In this document: positions 36,547 through 44,328 of the stretch, in pieces | How the letters are laid out: each line of letters opens with the position of its first letter | Numbering within the stretch: the first letter of the stretch is position 1 | From: UBA2421 sp002343075 | Lineage (GTDB): Bacteria; Planctomycetota; Phycisphaerae; Tepidisphaerales; Tepidisphaeraceae | Assembly (NCBI GenBank): GCA_937982565.1 | Contig: CALJLN010000039.1 | Location: 248,001-312,000 of the forward strand | DNA: 64,000 nucleotides | Direction of reading: 5' to 3' | Translations under genes and position numbers: made by a program | Notes under the pieces: model-generated | Database searches by the model: none | Told to the model about the DNA's origin: nothing | Seen by the model: only the letters and a program-made list of their open reading frames with translations

Positions 36547-37236
36547 GTGAAAGACGAGTTAGAACAAACCCTTCGCGAACAATTGTGCGAGATCGGCCGG
36601 CGGCTTTGGACCCGACAGCTTTGCGCCGGGAGCGACGGGAACTTGTCGGTCCGGCTTGGAAGCGATCGCTACCTGTGTACACCGACCGGTCACAGCAAAG
36701 GGTTCCTCTCGACCGACCTGATCTGCCGCGCCGACGCGGGCCCAGAGCAGCCGAGCGAGAGTCATCGATTATCCAGCGAGTGGGCAATGCACCGGGCCAT
36801 CTACGACGAACGCCCGGATGTTCACGCGATCATTCACAGCCACCCCCCCACCGCCACGGGCTTCGCGCTGGCGCACCGGCTGCCCGCGACTTGGGTGTAC
36901 GCCGAAGCGGACGTGTTACTGCATCCAATCGCAATGGTGCCCTACGTCACCCCCGGCGACAGTCGGCTGGCTGCAGCGGCGCGATCGGCGGCTCGTGGGA
37001 GCGATGTCCTCCTGCTGGCAAATCATGGTGCGGTCTGTGTAGCCGAATCGCTTGAGCAGGCCTATTTCAAGATGGAGATGCTCGAAGCGTTTGCCCAGAT
37101 CCTGATCGCGGCAGAACGCGTCGGTGGGGCCAAGCAGTTCCTTACACCCGAGCAGGGTGAGCTTGCGGCACTGCGACGTAAGCTGCGCGGTGATCGATTC
37201 GGGCCGTCCAGCCCGCGAAACAAGCCGGGCAGTTAA
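36547..37236 (+). CDS. Class II sugar-phosphate aldolase (FucA/RhaD/AraD family)
   Basis: 229 aa, GTG start. Zn ligands in IIHSHPPTATG (His97, His99) and LLANHGAV (His160), and a catalytic Glu78 in SSEWAMH, all match L-fuculose-1-phosphate aldolase numbering closely; the phosphate-binding GN.S and TPTGHSKG stretches are present (GSDGNLSVR near 28, 46-52). The reaction would be retro-aldol cleavage of a deoxy-ketose 1-phosphate to dihydroxyacetone phosphate and lactaldehyde, although epimerases share the fold. It precedes a rhamnosidase-like gene by 32 bp, which favours rhamnulose- or fuculose-phosphate. No sugar kinase or isomerase is in the window. Confidence 0.88.
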   Translation: MKDELEQTLREQLCEIGRRLWTRQLCAGSDGNLSVRLGSDRYLCTPTGHSKGFLSTDLICRADAGPEQPSESHRLSSEWAMHRAIYDERPDVHAIIHSHPPTATGFALAHRLPATWVYAEADVLLHPIAMVPYVTPGDSRLAAAARSAARGSDVLLLANHGAVCVAESLEQAYFKMEMLEAFAQILIAAERVGGAKQFLTPEQGELAALRRKLRGDRFGPSSPRNKPGS

Positions 37237-37268
37237 CGATTTGCCCCGCATCGGTTACTTTCACGGCG

Positions 37269-39671
37269 GTGAAAGAATTGGCGAACAACCCTTTTGCATC
37301 CACATCAAAAGCGCGCTGGGTCTGGCACGACAAGCTGTCACTGCTCCCTCGCAACCAATATGTCCTCTTTCGCTCAGAGATAACTCTCACCTCACGAGCG
37401 CGCTCTGCGGTCGCGCTCCTCTCGGCGGACGCCCGTTATCGGCTTTTCGTCAATGGCGAACCGGTTCACTACGGCCCGGCGCGCAGCTATCCGCAGCAAC
37501 AGTGCATCGATCAGATCGACCTCGCGCCATTCCTGCTTGAAGGAAAGAATGTGATTGCGGTGGTGGCACACCAGTTTGGAATTGGCACGTTTCAAACTGT
37601 GTGGCGCGAGGCTTCGGGCTTTATCTTTGATGCCGTCATTCGCTGCGACGACGGGACGACCCCGCTGAGCACCCCCGCCGGGTGGATGTGCAAGCAAGCA
37701 GACATGTGGAAGCGCGACGTCGCACGGCAGGCGATTCAATTAGGGTTTCAGGAACACTACAACTGCGCCGCGGAGCCTGTCGGGTGGATGGAGGCGGGAT
37801 TCGTCCCGCAAGCCTTCGACGGCTGGAAGCAGCCGGTGGATATCGGCCCGCCGAATGTTCATCCCTGGGTTAACCCCATTTTACGACCCGTGCCGTTGCT
37901 GCGGCAGGAGAGCAAGCCGTTTTCCCGCATTGTCGGCACCTTCACCGGTGCCAACACCCGCGGGCACAAGGTGGCGATGGATGTTTACAAGCTGGTCGAA
38001 TCCGAATCGGTGGAGAAGGCACCCAATGCGCTGGTCGATGCGAACAAGATGCTTATCGACGACGATGAGCCGGCAATCATCCCCCCACCGGAGCCGGGAA
38101 AGTTCGCCGCGTTAGTGCTGGAGACGACGGGATATTGCACCGGCCACCTGATCATCGACATCGCCGATGCCGCCGGTGGAGAACTGATCGACATTGTTTA
38201 CAACGAAGCAATCGCCAGGAACGGGTGGCTACAATTCAATAGTGTCATCGGCGGCGGCGCCCAAACCGCCAGCCGGCTCCGCTGCCGCCCAGGGGCCCAG
38301 CGGTGGGAAAGCTTTCACTTCACGGGCATGCGCTATGTTGCACTGGTTTTCCGCAACATCGACCGACCGCTGACCCTTCGGTTTGCCGGGACACGCTCAG
38401 TGCAGGCCGATCTCGACCGGCCGGGCCAGTTTGAGTGCAGCGACGCGAAGCTCAACAAGATCTGGGCAATGTGCCTCGAAACGCAAAAGGCCTGCCTCCT
38501 CGATACATTTGTCGATTGTCCCTGGCGCGAACAGGCAATGTGGTGGGGTGACGCCCGCGTGCAGGCGGCGGTGACGGCGCACGCGTTTGGCGACACCTCG
38601 ATCCTCGAATATGGCAATCGGCTGATGGCACAGTCGCAAACTGCCGACGGGTCGATGCATGCCCACCCCCCGAGCGATTGGGCATCGCACCGCCTGCCCG
38701 ACTTCATGTGCAACTGGGTCAGCACCGTCTGGGATCACTACTGGCTCACAGGGCGGATCGATGCGATTCGCGATGCACTGCCCGCATTGCACGGGTTGCT
38801 CCGATTCATGGCATCTCACGCCCGGCCCGACGGACTCATCGGCGGGTTTGACGGGTGGTGGGTTTTCCTGGACTGGGCCGAACTGCACAAAACTGATTAC
38901 AGCGCCCTGCTAAACATGGTCTACCTGCAGGCACTCGAACACGCATCGACGCTTTTCATGCTCGCGGGCGATCCCCCCTCATCGGTGCGTTGCAGCCAGG
39001 CAGCGAGCGTCCTGCGCGAGTCAATCATCAACTGCTTTTGGGACGAAAAGCGTCAGCTCTTTCTCGACGGCCTGGATGCCTCGGTTGGCAAACCAATCGA
39101 TCTCGTGTCGCAGCAGACCAACGCACTGGCGATCCTGCTCAATCTAAAGCCTGAGCACCATCCATCCATCGCGAAGGATGTACTGCTGAAGCCGGCCAGA
39201 CAATCGAAGCCCGGCATTGTCACGGCGACGCCATTTTTTTACGCATATGTCTTTGAGGCGATGTTGCGCGCCGGGCTGCGCAAAGAGGTGATCAAGATCA
39301 TCACCGAAAAATGGGGCGGTTGGGTCGATTCCGGCATGGTCACCTGTGCCGAAACGTGGAAACCAATCCCGCTGAGCCAATGCCATGCCTGGTCGGCGTC
39401 GCCGCTTTACTTGTTGATGCAGGAGGTGCTCGGCGTGCGGGCAATCGAGGCGGGGTTTCGAAAGCTGCGAATCGCCCCGCTTCCGGGAAAGCTCGACTTT
39501 GCACGCGGCACTATGCCGACGCCACTTGGCCCGGTGAAGGTCGAATGGGAGTCGGCGGACGACCAGATTGCCGTGCGGGTGGAGTTGCCCGAGGGGATCG
39601 ACGCCGAGTTTATCAGCCCTGCAGGTCAGAAAAGGCTGCTGAAGGCCGGAATTCATCAATTTCAGGCATAG
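37269..39671 (+). CDS. Alpha-L-rhamnosidase-like glycoside hydrolase (GH78-related)
   Basis: 800 aa, GTG start; no signal peptide, so probably cytoplasmic. N-terminal beta-sandwich domains (about 15-150, 200-380; DARYRLFVNGEPVHYGPARS is the carbohydrate-binding lectin-like motif of the family), then an (alpha/alpha)6 barrel from about 390 with DTFVDCPWREQAMWWGDAR, the GH78 signature in a variant form (the usual DCPQRDERLGWTGD has one residue fewer here), and a C-terminal beta domain (LGPVKVEWES). It would release terminal L-rhamnose from oligosaccharides. The variant motif means the exact sugar is uncertain. Confidence 0.85.
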   Translation: MKELANNPFASTSKARWVWHDKLSLLPRNQYVLFRSEITLTSRARSAVALLSADARYRLFVNGEPVHYGPARSYPQQQCIDQIDLAPFLLEGKNVIAVVAHQFGIGTFQTVWREASGFIFDAVIRCDDGTTPLSTPAGWMCKQADMWKRDVARQAIQLGFQEHYNCAAEPVGWMEAGFVPQAFDGWKQPVDIGPPNVHPWVNPILRPVPLLRQESKPFSRIVGTFTGANTRGHKVAMDVYKLVESESVEKAPNALVDANKMLIDDDEPAIIPPPEPGKFAALVLETTGYCTGHLIIDIADAAGGELIDIVYNEAIARNGWLQFNSVIGGGAQTASRLRCRPGAQRWESFHFTGMRYVALVFRNIDRPLTLRFAGTRSVQADLDRPGQFECSDAKLNKIWAMCLETQKACLLDTFVDCPWREQAMWWGDARVQAAVTAHAFGDTSILEYGNRLMAQSQTADGSMHAHPPSDWASHRLPDFMCNWVSTVWDHYWLTGRIDAIRDALPALHGLLRFMASHARPDGLIGGFDGWWVFLDWAELHKTDYSALLNMVYLQALEHASTLFMLAGDPPSSVRCSQAASVLRESIINCFWDEKRQLFLDGLDASVGKPIDLVSQQTNALAILLNLKPEHHPSIAKDVLLKPARQSKPGIVTATPFFYAYVFEAMLRAGLRKEVIKIITEKWGGWVDSGMVTCAETWKPIPLSQCHAWSASPLYLLMQEVLGVRAIEAGFRKLRIAPLPGKLDFARGTMPTPLGPVKVEWESADDQIAVRVELPEGIDAEFISPAGQKRLLKAGIHQFQA

Positions 39672-39733
39672 AACGCGATTTCTGCTCGCTAAGGCAACGC
39701 GGGGGTGGGATGGGTGGTATAATTGACTTGAAG

Positions 39734-40732
39734 ATGCGTCGAACATCCAACTTAGTTTCCGCCGTCGCCGCTGTCTCGCTCTGCCCCGCGGTGGCATCGG
39801 CTGTCATTTTGCTGGACACGCCCACGCGAAACACAACCGCGCCGACAGGCCCTCTTGCGGGTTCGGGGTGGCAGTGGCAGGGCTTCTTTAACGCCTTTCT
39901 CGGAACGGCGATCTCACCGAAGCATTTTATCACAGCCCAACACCTCTTTACCGGGGAGTTTGGCCTCTCACAGCCGTTCTTCTACGACGGCGGGGTGTAT
40001 CAACCCGAGTCGTTCTTTGATATCCCGGGCACCGATCTGCGCCTCTATCGCATTGCCCAGACCTTCAATACATGGGCACCGCTCTACGACCGTGCGGTTG
40101 ACGGCTCAGAAGTGGGCAAGCCGCTCGTCGTCTTCGGGCGTGGCACGCAGCGGGGTGAGCCGGTGTATGTGACCGTTCCTGCCACCCCGCCGGACGGATC
40201 AACCTCCGTTTCCGTGCGCGCCGAGCTGCGCGGCTGGGAATGGGGCACTTTTGACAGCGTTCGATCGTGGGGCCAGAACACCGTGACCGATCTGATTGAT
40301 TTCGGCGTCGGTGATACGCTCTACTTCGAGTTTGATAACCCCGGCGGGCCAAATGAAGCGACCCTCTCCGTCGGCGACAGCGGCGGTGGCGTGTTCATCC
40401 AGTCATCGACCGGACAATGGAAGCTGGCGGGGATTAACTTCAGCGTTGACAATCCTTTCCGGCGCACAGAAACCGGCCCGGCGTTTTCAGCGGCAATATT
40501 CGATGCCGGCGGGCTTTACCTTTACGACAGCCCGCCGCAGTTCATCCCTGACACGCATGCGCGCGTGCCGACCGGATCATATTCTTCATCGATCGCGAGC
40601 AGTCTCTCGACTATCAACAATCAGTTAGCCATGCCCGCCAGCGCTTCGGCCATTCCGGAGCCGACTGCGATGGCCACGATGGCCACCGGCGGTGCGCTGA
40701 TGCTCCGGCGTCGGGGGCGGCACGCCTCATAG
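39734..40732 (+). CDS. PEP-CTERM trypsin-like serine protease
   Basis: 332 aa from ATG 39734 (an ATG 24 bp upstream is the alternative; the signal peptide begins here: RRTSNLVSAVAAVSLCPAVASA). Chymotrypsin-fold triad in order: His70 in ISPKHFITAQHL, Asp101 in PGTDLRLYRI, Ser216 in SVGDSGGGVF. PEP-CTERM tail at the end (AIPEPTAMATMATGGALMLRRRG). So it is an exported protease retained at the cell surface through exosortase sorting. It is 62 bp downstream of the rhamnosidase gene but unrelated in role. Assignment of the triad is by motif; substrate unknown. Confidence 0.85.
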   Translation: MRRTSNLVSAVAAVSLCPAVASAVILLDTPTRNTTAPTGPLAGSGWQWQGFFNAFLGTAISPKHFITAQHLFTGEFGLSQPFFYDGGVYQPESFFDIPGTDLRLYRIAQTFNTWAPLYDRAVDGSEVGKPLVVFGRGTQRGEPVYVTVPATPPDGSTSVSVRAELRGWEWGTFDSVRSWGQNTVTDLIDFGVGDTLYFEFDNPGGPNEATLSVGDSGGGVFIQSSTGQWKLAGINFSVDNPFRRTETGPAFSAAIFDAGGLYLYDSPPQFIPDTHARVPTGSYSSSIASSLSTINNQLAMPASASAIPEPTAMATMATGGALMLRRRGRHAS

Positions 40733-40745
40733 GTCGGTTCACTTG

Positions 40746-41786
40746 CTAGTCCGGGTCGTTGGATGCCGTCGCAAAGGAGGGAAGGGTCGCGTCGAGAAAC
40801 TCGCAGATTTCTCGGGTGTGTTTCGCGCCAAACTCCGTCAGCGAGTCGGATGTATCAATCAGCATCGGCCGAGTGCCTGCGAGTTTCTGGTAGCGAGCCA
40901 GATCGAGATCATTCGTATCGACCGAATAAGCCAACTCAAATGTCCACCGGCAAAGCGGGTTCATAAATCGCAGCCACGACTGCTTGGGGCCGAGGTTCTG
41001 TTCGAGCAATTGCCTCGCGCCGGCGAGCGGGCTGATGGCAGCTACCGCTGCGATATCCTTATCCCGGGCGGCGGCGATCAGGCCGGCATTGGCGCCTGTT
41101 CCGACACCGACGATCGCGATCTTCGCCGGGTCTACGAATGGCCGCCGGCGCAATAGTTCGACCGCGGCCTTCACATCCGACGCTTCGCGCAAGCCAAACG
41201 TCGCCCCCACCGGCACACCCCCTCCGCGGCCGCGCAGGCTGATGGCGAGCACGACAAACCCCGCCTCGTGCAGCGGCTGAATCAGGGGAATCATCTGCTC
41301 GCGCGAATGCCCGTGGTCGTGCAGCAAGACCACCGCGGGCCGGCGCGTCTTTAGGATTTCTTCCCTTTGTTCGAGCACCTGCCGGGCATCAAACACGGGC
41401 ACAAGCCAACCGTCGAACCGGGTGCCATCTTCCCCGAGTAGCGAGACGGGGTCGTAGTAAATGCCCTGCGAGGTCGGGTCAATCCCCGGAGCATGCGCTG
41501 GCGGATGAGTGGCGCTATAGACCAGAGCACACGCCGACAGCGCCGCGAGAAGCGGTACAAACGCCAGCCTATAGGCCACACCGCGGGCGACGCGCTGCCA
41601 GAACGTGCCATCTTCGATTCGGACGCTCAATCGCGCCCGCTGCATCGGTCGATAGGAGACGATTCGCCAGACCAGCCGGGCGGCATTGCCGAGCCACGCG
41701 CGTGCAAACAGCACGCTGGGGTGCGTTTGCCAACTCTGCTTCGGCTCGTGCTGGCCGACGTGCGGGTTGAGTATTGGGCGGTCCAC
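40746..41786 (-). CDS. Alpha/beta-hydrolase-fold membrane-anchored protein lacking the nucleophile Ser
   Basis: 346 aa from GTG 41786, chosen for GGGAG six bases upstream; the frame is open 51 codons more, but those codons overlap the region before the next gene and look non-coding, and ATG 41645 is a shorter alternative. One membrane anchor (LAFVPLLAALSACALVYSA), then a hydrolase domain: VVLLHDHGHSREQM (oxyanion loop), AISLRGRGGG, DVKAAVELLRRRPFVDP, and a nucleophile elbow reading GVGTGA where a G-x-S-x-G is expected. The Asp (LIDTSDS) and His (GAKHTREI) partners can be assigned. Probably dienelactone-hydrolase-like in fold but not catalytic in the usual way. Confidence 0.75.
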   Translation of the reverse strand: MDRPILNPHVGQHEPKQSWQTHPSVLFARAWLGNAARLVWRIVSYRPMQRARLSVRIEDGTFWQRVARGVAYRLAFVPLLAALSACALVYSATHPPAHAPGIDPTSQGIYYDPVSLLGEDGTRFDGWLVPVFDARQVLEQREEILKTRRPAVVLLHDHGHSREQMIPLIQPLHEAGFVVLAISLRGRGGGVPVGATFGLREASDVKAAVELLRRRPFVDPAKIAIVGVGTGANAGLIAAARDKDIAAVAAISPLAGARQLLEQNLGPKQSWLRFMNPLCRWTFELAYSVDTNDLDLARYQKLAGTRPMLIDTSDSLTEFGAKHTREICEFLDATLPSFATASNDPD

Positions 41787-42061
41787 AGATCGCTCCCGTC
41801 TTTGCGCTTGCCGCGGCCTCGACCAACGTCGGTCGTTGACGGTTCGGCAAACTTGATAAGACGTACGATATGCAAAGGAACGATGTCGGCTCCTTGACCG
41901 CCAAGCCCCGAAGACGTAGCTTTCGCACAACTTCGGCACGCTTATCGGACGCCATTGCCCGAACGGCCAGCAGCCCCGCCGGACAGGTTGAGGCGGTCTC
42001 CAAGTGGTGTCAGCGCTTTTCAGTCAAAGCGTTGAGATTTTGTTTGAAAGTGAGGTCAGGG

Positions 42062-43363
42062 ATGGCCAGAGGCAGAAACTCTCGAGCTTTGTTCGAGGTG
42101 ATCAAGCAATCGCAGGAGCAGCAGGCGCGCCGGTCGAGCCAGCCCGCTGGGGGGTTGATGTCCAGCGTTCTTGAATGGTTTAAACCCGCGAAAAAAGCCC
42201 CCTCCCCCACTCCGAAGCGAGCTCGCAAGCCAGCCGCCCCGGTGATGAGGCAAGTCGTGCCCGAATCGATCGCTTCTCAAAATAGCCCCGCCGAGAGCGA
42301 GCCTACCCGTGACGAGTTTACAGGCGAAATTACAGGCAGAGTATCCTCACAAGCCACGTTTGACGCGCCGACTACCGACTCGTCCGTTCACGCCGAACGG
42401 CAATTTGTCGAAGAACGATCGACCGACGCGCGATATGACTCGAAGTCTGAACCGGAATCATCGGCCGACGAGGCGTATGCACAGGCTGACAGCGCGCCGC
42501 CGGCGTGGGGTGACGCGGCGGCTGAGATCGATTCGCATGCCGGTTATGAGTCAACCTCGTATGGCTCACCGTCGCCCAACCCGCGGGAATCGGCCGACCA
42601 TGTGTTCGCCCCGGATGATGCACCGGCCGAGGCCGACCGGGTGCAACTCGAAGACGACGACCGGGCCAGTTATTCTCAAACCTACGCGACAGTGCATGCG
42701 ACGGCACACGACACCGCCATCACAACCGCCATCACCGATGACACCGACGAGCGGCCCGCACACGCGACGACCGACACACGTTCGCTGCAGTTCTCGCTCA
42801 GCTATCCAACCATGTTTATCGCCGCGGCGGCGTTTCTGATGCTTCTGACGGTCGCGTTTCTGGCAGGCCGCAAAGGCGCTCCACGGTTGGCCCTCACAGG
42901 GCCGACGCTCGAGCAACTCCAGCAGAGTAAACCTTCGCCGGAGGTGATGAACCTCAAGAACACCAGGGCCGAAACCACGCTCTCCGGCGGCGAGGTAAAA
43001 TCAGCAAAATCTGCCGAAGTGGCCCCACGCAATGAGCCTGTCAGGCAACAGCCAGCGGCGCAGCCGTTGACCCCCGACCGGAGGCGTATTGTCGGTCGAA
43101 ACTACATTATCGCCCAGAGCTACCCCGATCCGGATAACGCCGAAAAGGCCGCGGCACTGATGCAGAAGAACAATATCCCCGTCAGCGTCGAGCAACTCGA
43201 CGCGGCACCGGGATGGTATTGCGTGGTGACGCAGGTCGGCTTCGACCGCGTGAGCAGTCCGGATTGCGAGCGATATCAAAAGCTCATCAAAGACCTCAGC
43301 CCGCAGGCCAGGAGTGCGAAACTCAAGTCTTTCGACGAGCCTTATCTCTACAAATGGAAGTAG
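42062..43363 (+). CDS. SPOR-like single-pass membrane protein, unknown function
   Basis: 433 aa from ATG 42062 (GAGG six bases upstream; the frame is open 64 codons further without support). An N-terminal basic part and a long disordered region rich in Glu, Asp, Ser, Thr and Ala (about 60-235), one membrane helix (YPTMFIAAAAFLMLLTVAFLAG) and a C-terminal domain (about 335-433) with two beta-alpha-beta units (YIIAQSYPDPDNAEKAAALM, VSVEQLDAAPGWYCVVTQVGF) like the SPOR fold that binds denuded peptidoglycan. Resembles planctomycete SPOR-type proteins; not a recognised family member. Confidence 0.7.
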   Translation: MARGRNSRALFEVIKQSQEQQARRSSQPAGGLMSSVLEWFKPAKKAPSPTPKRARKPAAPVMRQVVPESIASQNSPAESEPTRDEFTGEITGRVSSQATFDAPTTDSSVHAERQFVEERSTDARYDSKSEPESSADEAYAQADSAPPAWGDAAAEIDSHAGYESTSYGSPSPNPRESADHVFAPDDAPAEADRVQLEDDDRASYSQTYATVHATAHDTAITTAITDDTDERPAHATTDTRSLQFSLSYPTMFIAAAAFLMLLTVAFLAGRKGAPRLALTGPTLEQLQQSKPSPEVMNLKNTRAETTLSGGEVKSAKSAEVAPRNEPVRQQPAAQPLTPDRRRIVGRNYIIAQSYPDPDNAEKAAALMQKNNIPVSVEQLDAAPGWYCVVTQVGFDRVSSPDCERYQKLIKDLSPQARSAKLKSFDEPYLYKWK

Positions 43364-43396
43364 GGCGCCGCCCCCCTCGCCGGAGTGCCGGCCGAT

Positions 43397-44269
43397 TCAG
43401 GCCTTTTTCAACTGGTTCGGATTCTTGCCGGACACGGTCGACGCTGGTGCGCGCCGCTTTCCCGCTTTTTCTGCTGAAGTTGAAATCACGGTCGAAGCGA
43501 ATGCCTTCGGCTCGTGCTCCACCGACCCCGCTGCGCGAAGTCGATTCACCTCTGTCGGCGTAAGCATGCGCCACTTACCATTATTCACCCCCTCCAACTT
43601 CAGCGGCCCGAATCGGATGCGGATCAGGTCGCGGACTTTGTGCCCCACCTTGGCCATCAGCCGGCGAATCTCACGGTTACGGCCTTCGCCGATGGTAATC
43701 TCCAGCGATGTCTGCTCGCGGTTCCGCTGCGTCACCCGGATTTTCGCCCGGCCCGTGCGAAACCCCTCTCCCTTTCGCACATCCGCCAGCCAGACCCCCT
43801 TCTGAATTTTCTCCACTGCCTCGGGCGTCAGTTGGCCTTCAACGGTTGCGAGGTACGTCTTGAGCACCTCAAATTTTGGGTGCGTGAGTCGATGCGTGAG
43901 GTCGCCATCGTTGGTCAGAATCAGGAGGCCGCGCGAGTCATGATCGAGCCTGCCAACCGAATAGACCCGAGGAAAATCCCGCGGGAGAAGATCAATCGCC
44001 CGCCGCTGTTCGCCTTGCGATACATTGGTGCAGTAGACGTTGCGCGGCTTGTTGAGAAGCACATAAACCAGCGGTTCCTTGGCGGCGGCCTTGAGTCGGA
44101 CGGGGTCGCCGTCGATTGAGATTTTGTCCGACGCCGGATCGACCATCACGGGCAACCGCTCGACGGTCCGCCCATTGACCGCAATCCGCCCTTCTCGCAC
44201 CAATTGCTCGATGTGTCTACGAGAGTCCACCCCCGCCGCTGCCAGCACTTTCTGAATTCTTTCTTTCAT
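43397..44269 (-). CDS. rluB: Pseudouridine synthase, RluB/RsuA family
   Basis: 290 aa from ATG 44269 (family start MKERIQKVLAAAGVDSRR; the frame extends 13 codons). S4 RNA-binding domain at 1-60, catalytic motif GRLDHDSRGLLILTNDGDL with Asp, and GEGRNREIRRLMAKVGH. Closest in layout to RluB, which modifies U2605 of 23S rRNA. The C-terminal ~45 residues (Lys/Ala/Ser-rich) are an extension beyond the domain. Convergent with the SPOR-like gene. Confidence 0.93.
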   Translation of the reverse strand: MKERIQKVLAAAGVDSRRHIEQLVREGRIAVNGRTVERLPVMVDPASDKISIDGDPVRLKAAAKEPLVYVLLNKPRNVYCTNVSQGEQRRAIDLLPRDFPRVYSVGRLDHDSRGLLILTNDGDLTHRLTHPKFEVLKTYLATVEGQLTPEAVEKIQKGVWLADVRKGEGFRTGRAKIRVTQRNREQTSLEITIGEGRNREIRRLMAKVGHKVRDLIRIRFGPLKLEGVNNGKWRMLTPTEVNRLRAAGSVEHEPKAFASTVISTSAEKAGKRRAPASTVSGKNPNQLKKA

Positions 44270-44328
44270 TTCGGCGAGTAGAGTCGTCGAAGCGACCGGT
44301 TTTGGCAACGATGCAAGGCGAGGCCGCG

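Noticed and set aside
41787..41939. Upstream extension of the hydrolase-fold gene
   Set aside because: The extra 51 codons are Arg-rich, unlike the family, and a GTG with a good SD lies at 41786.
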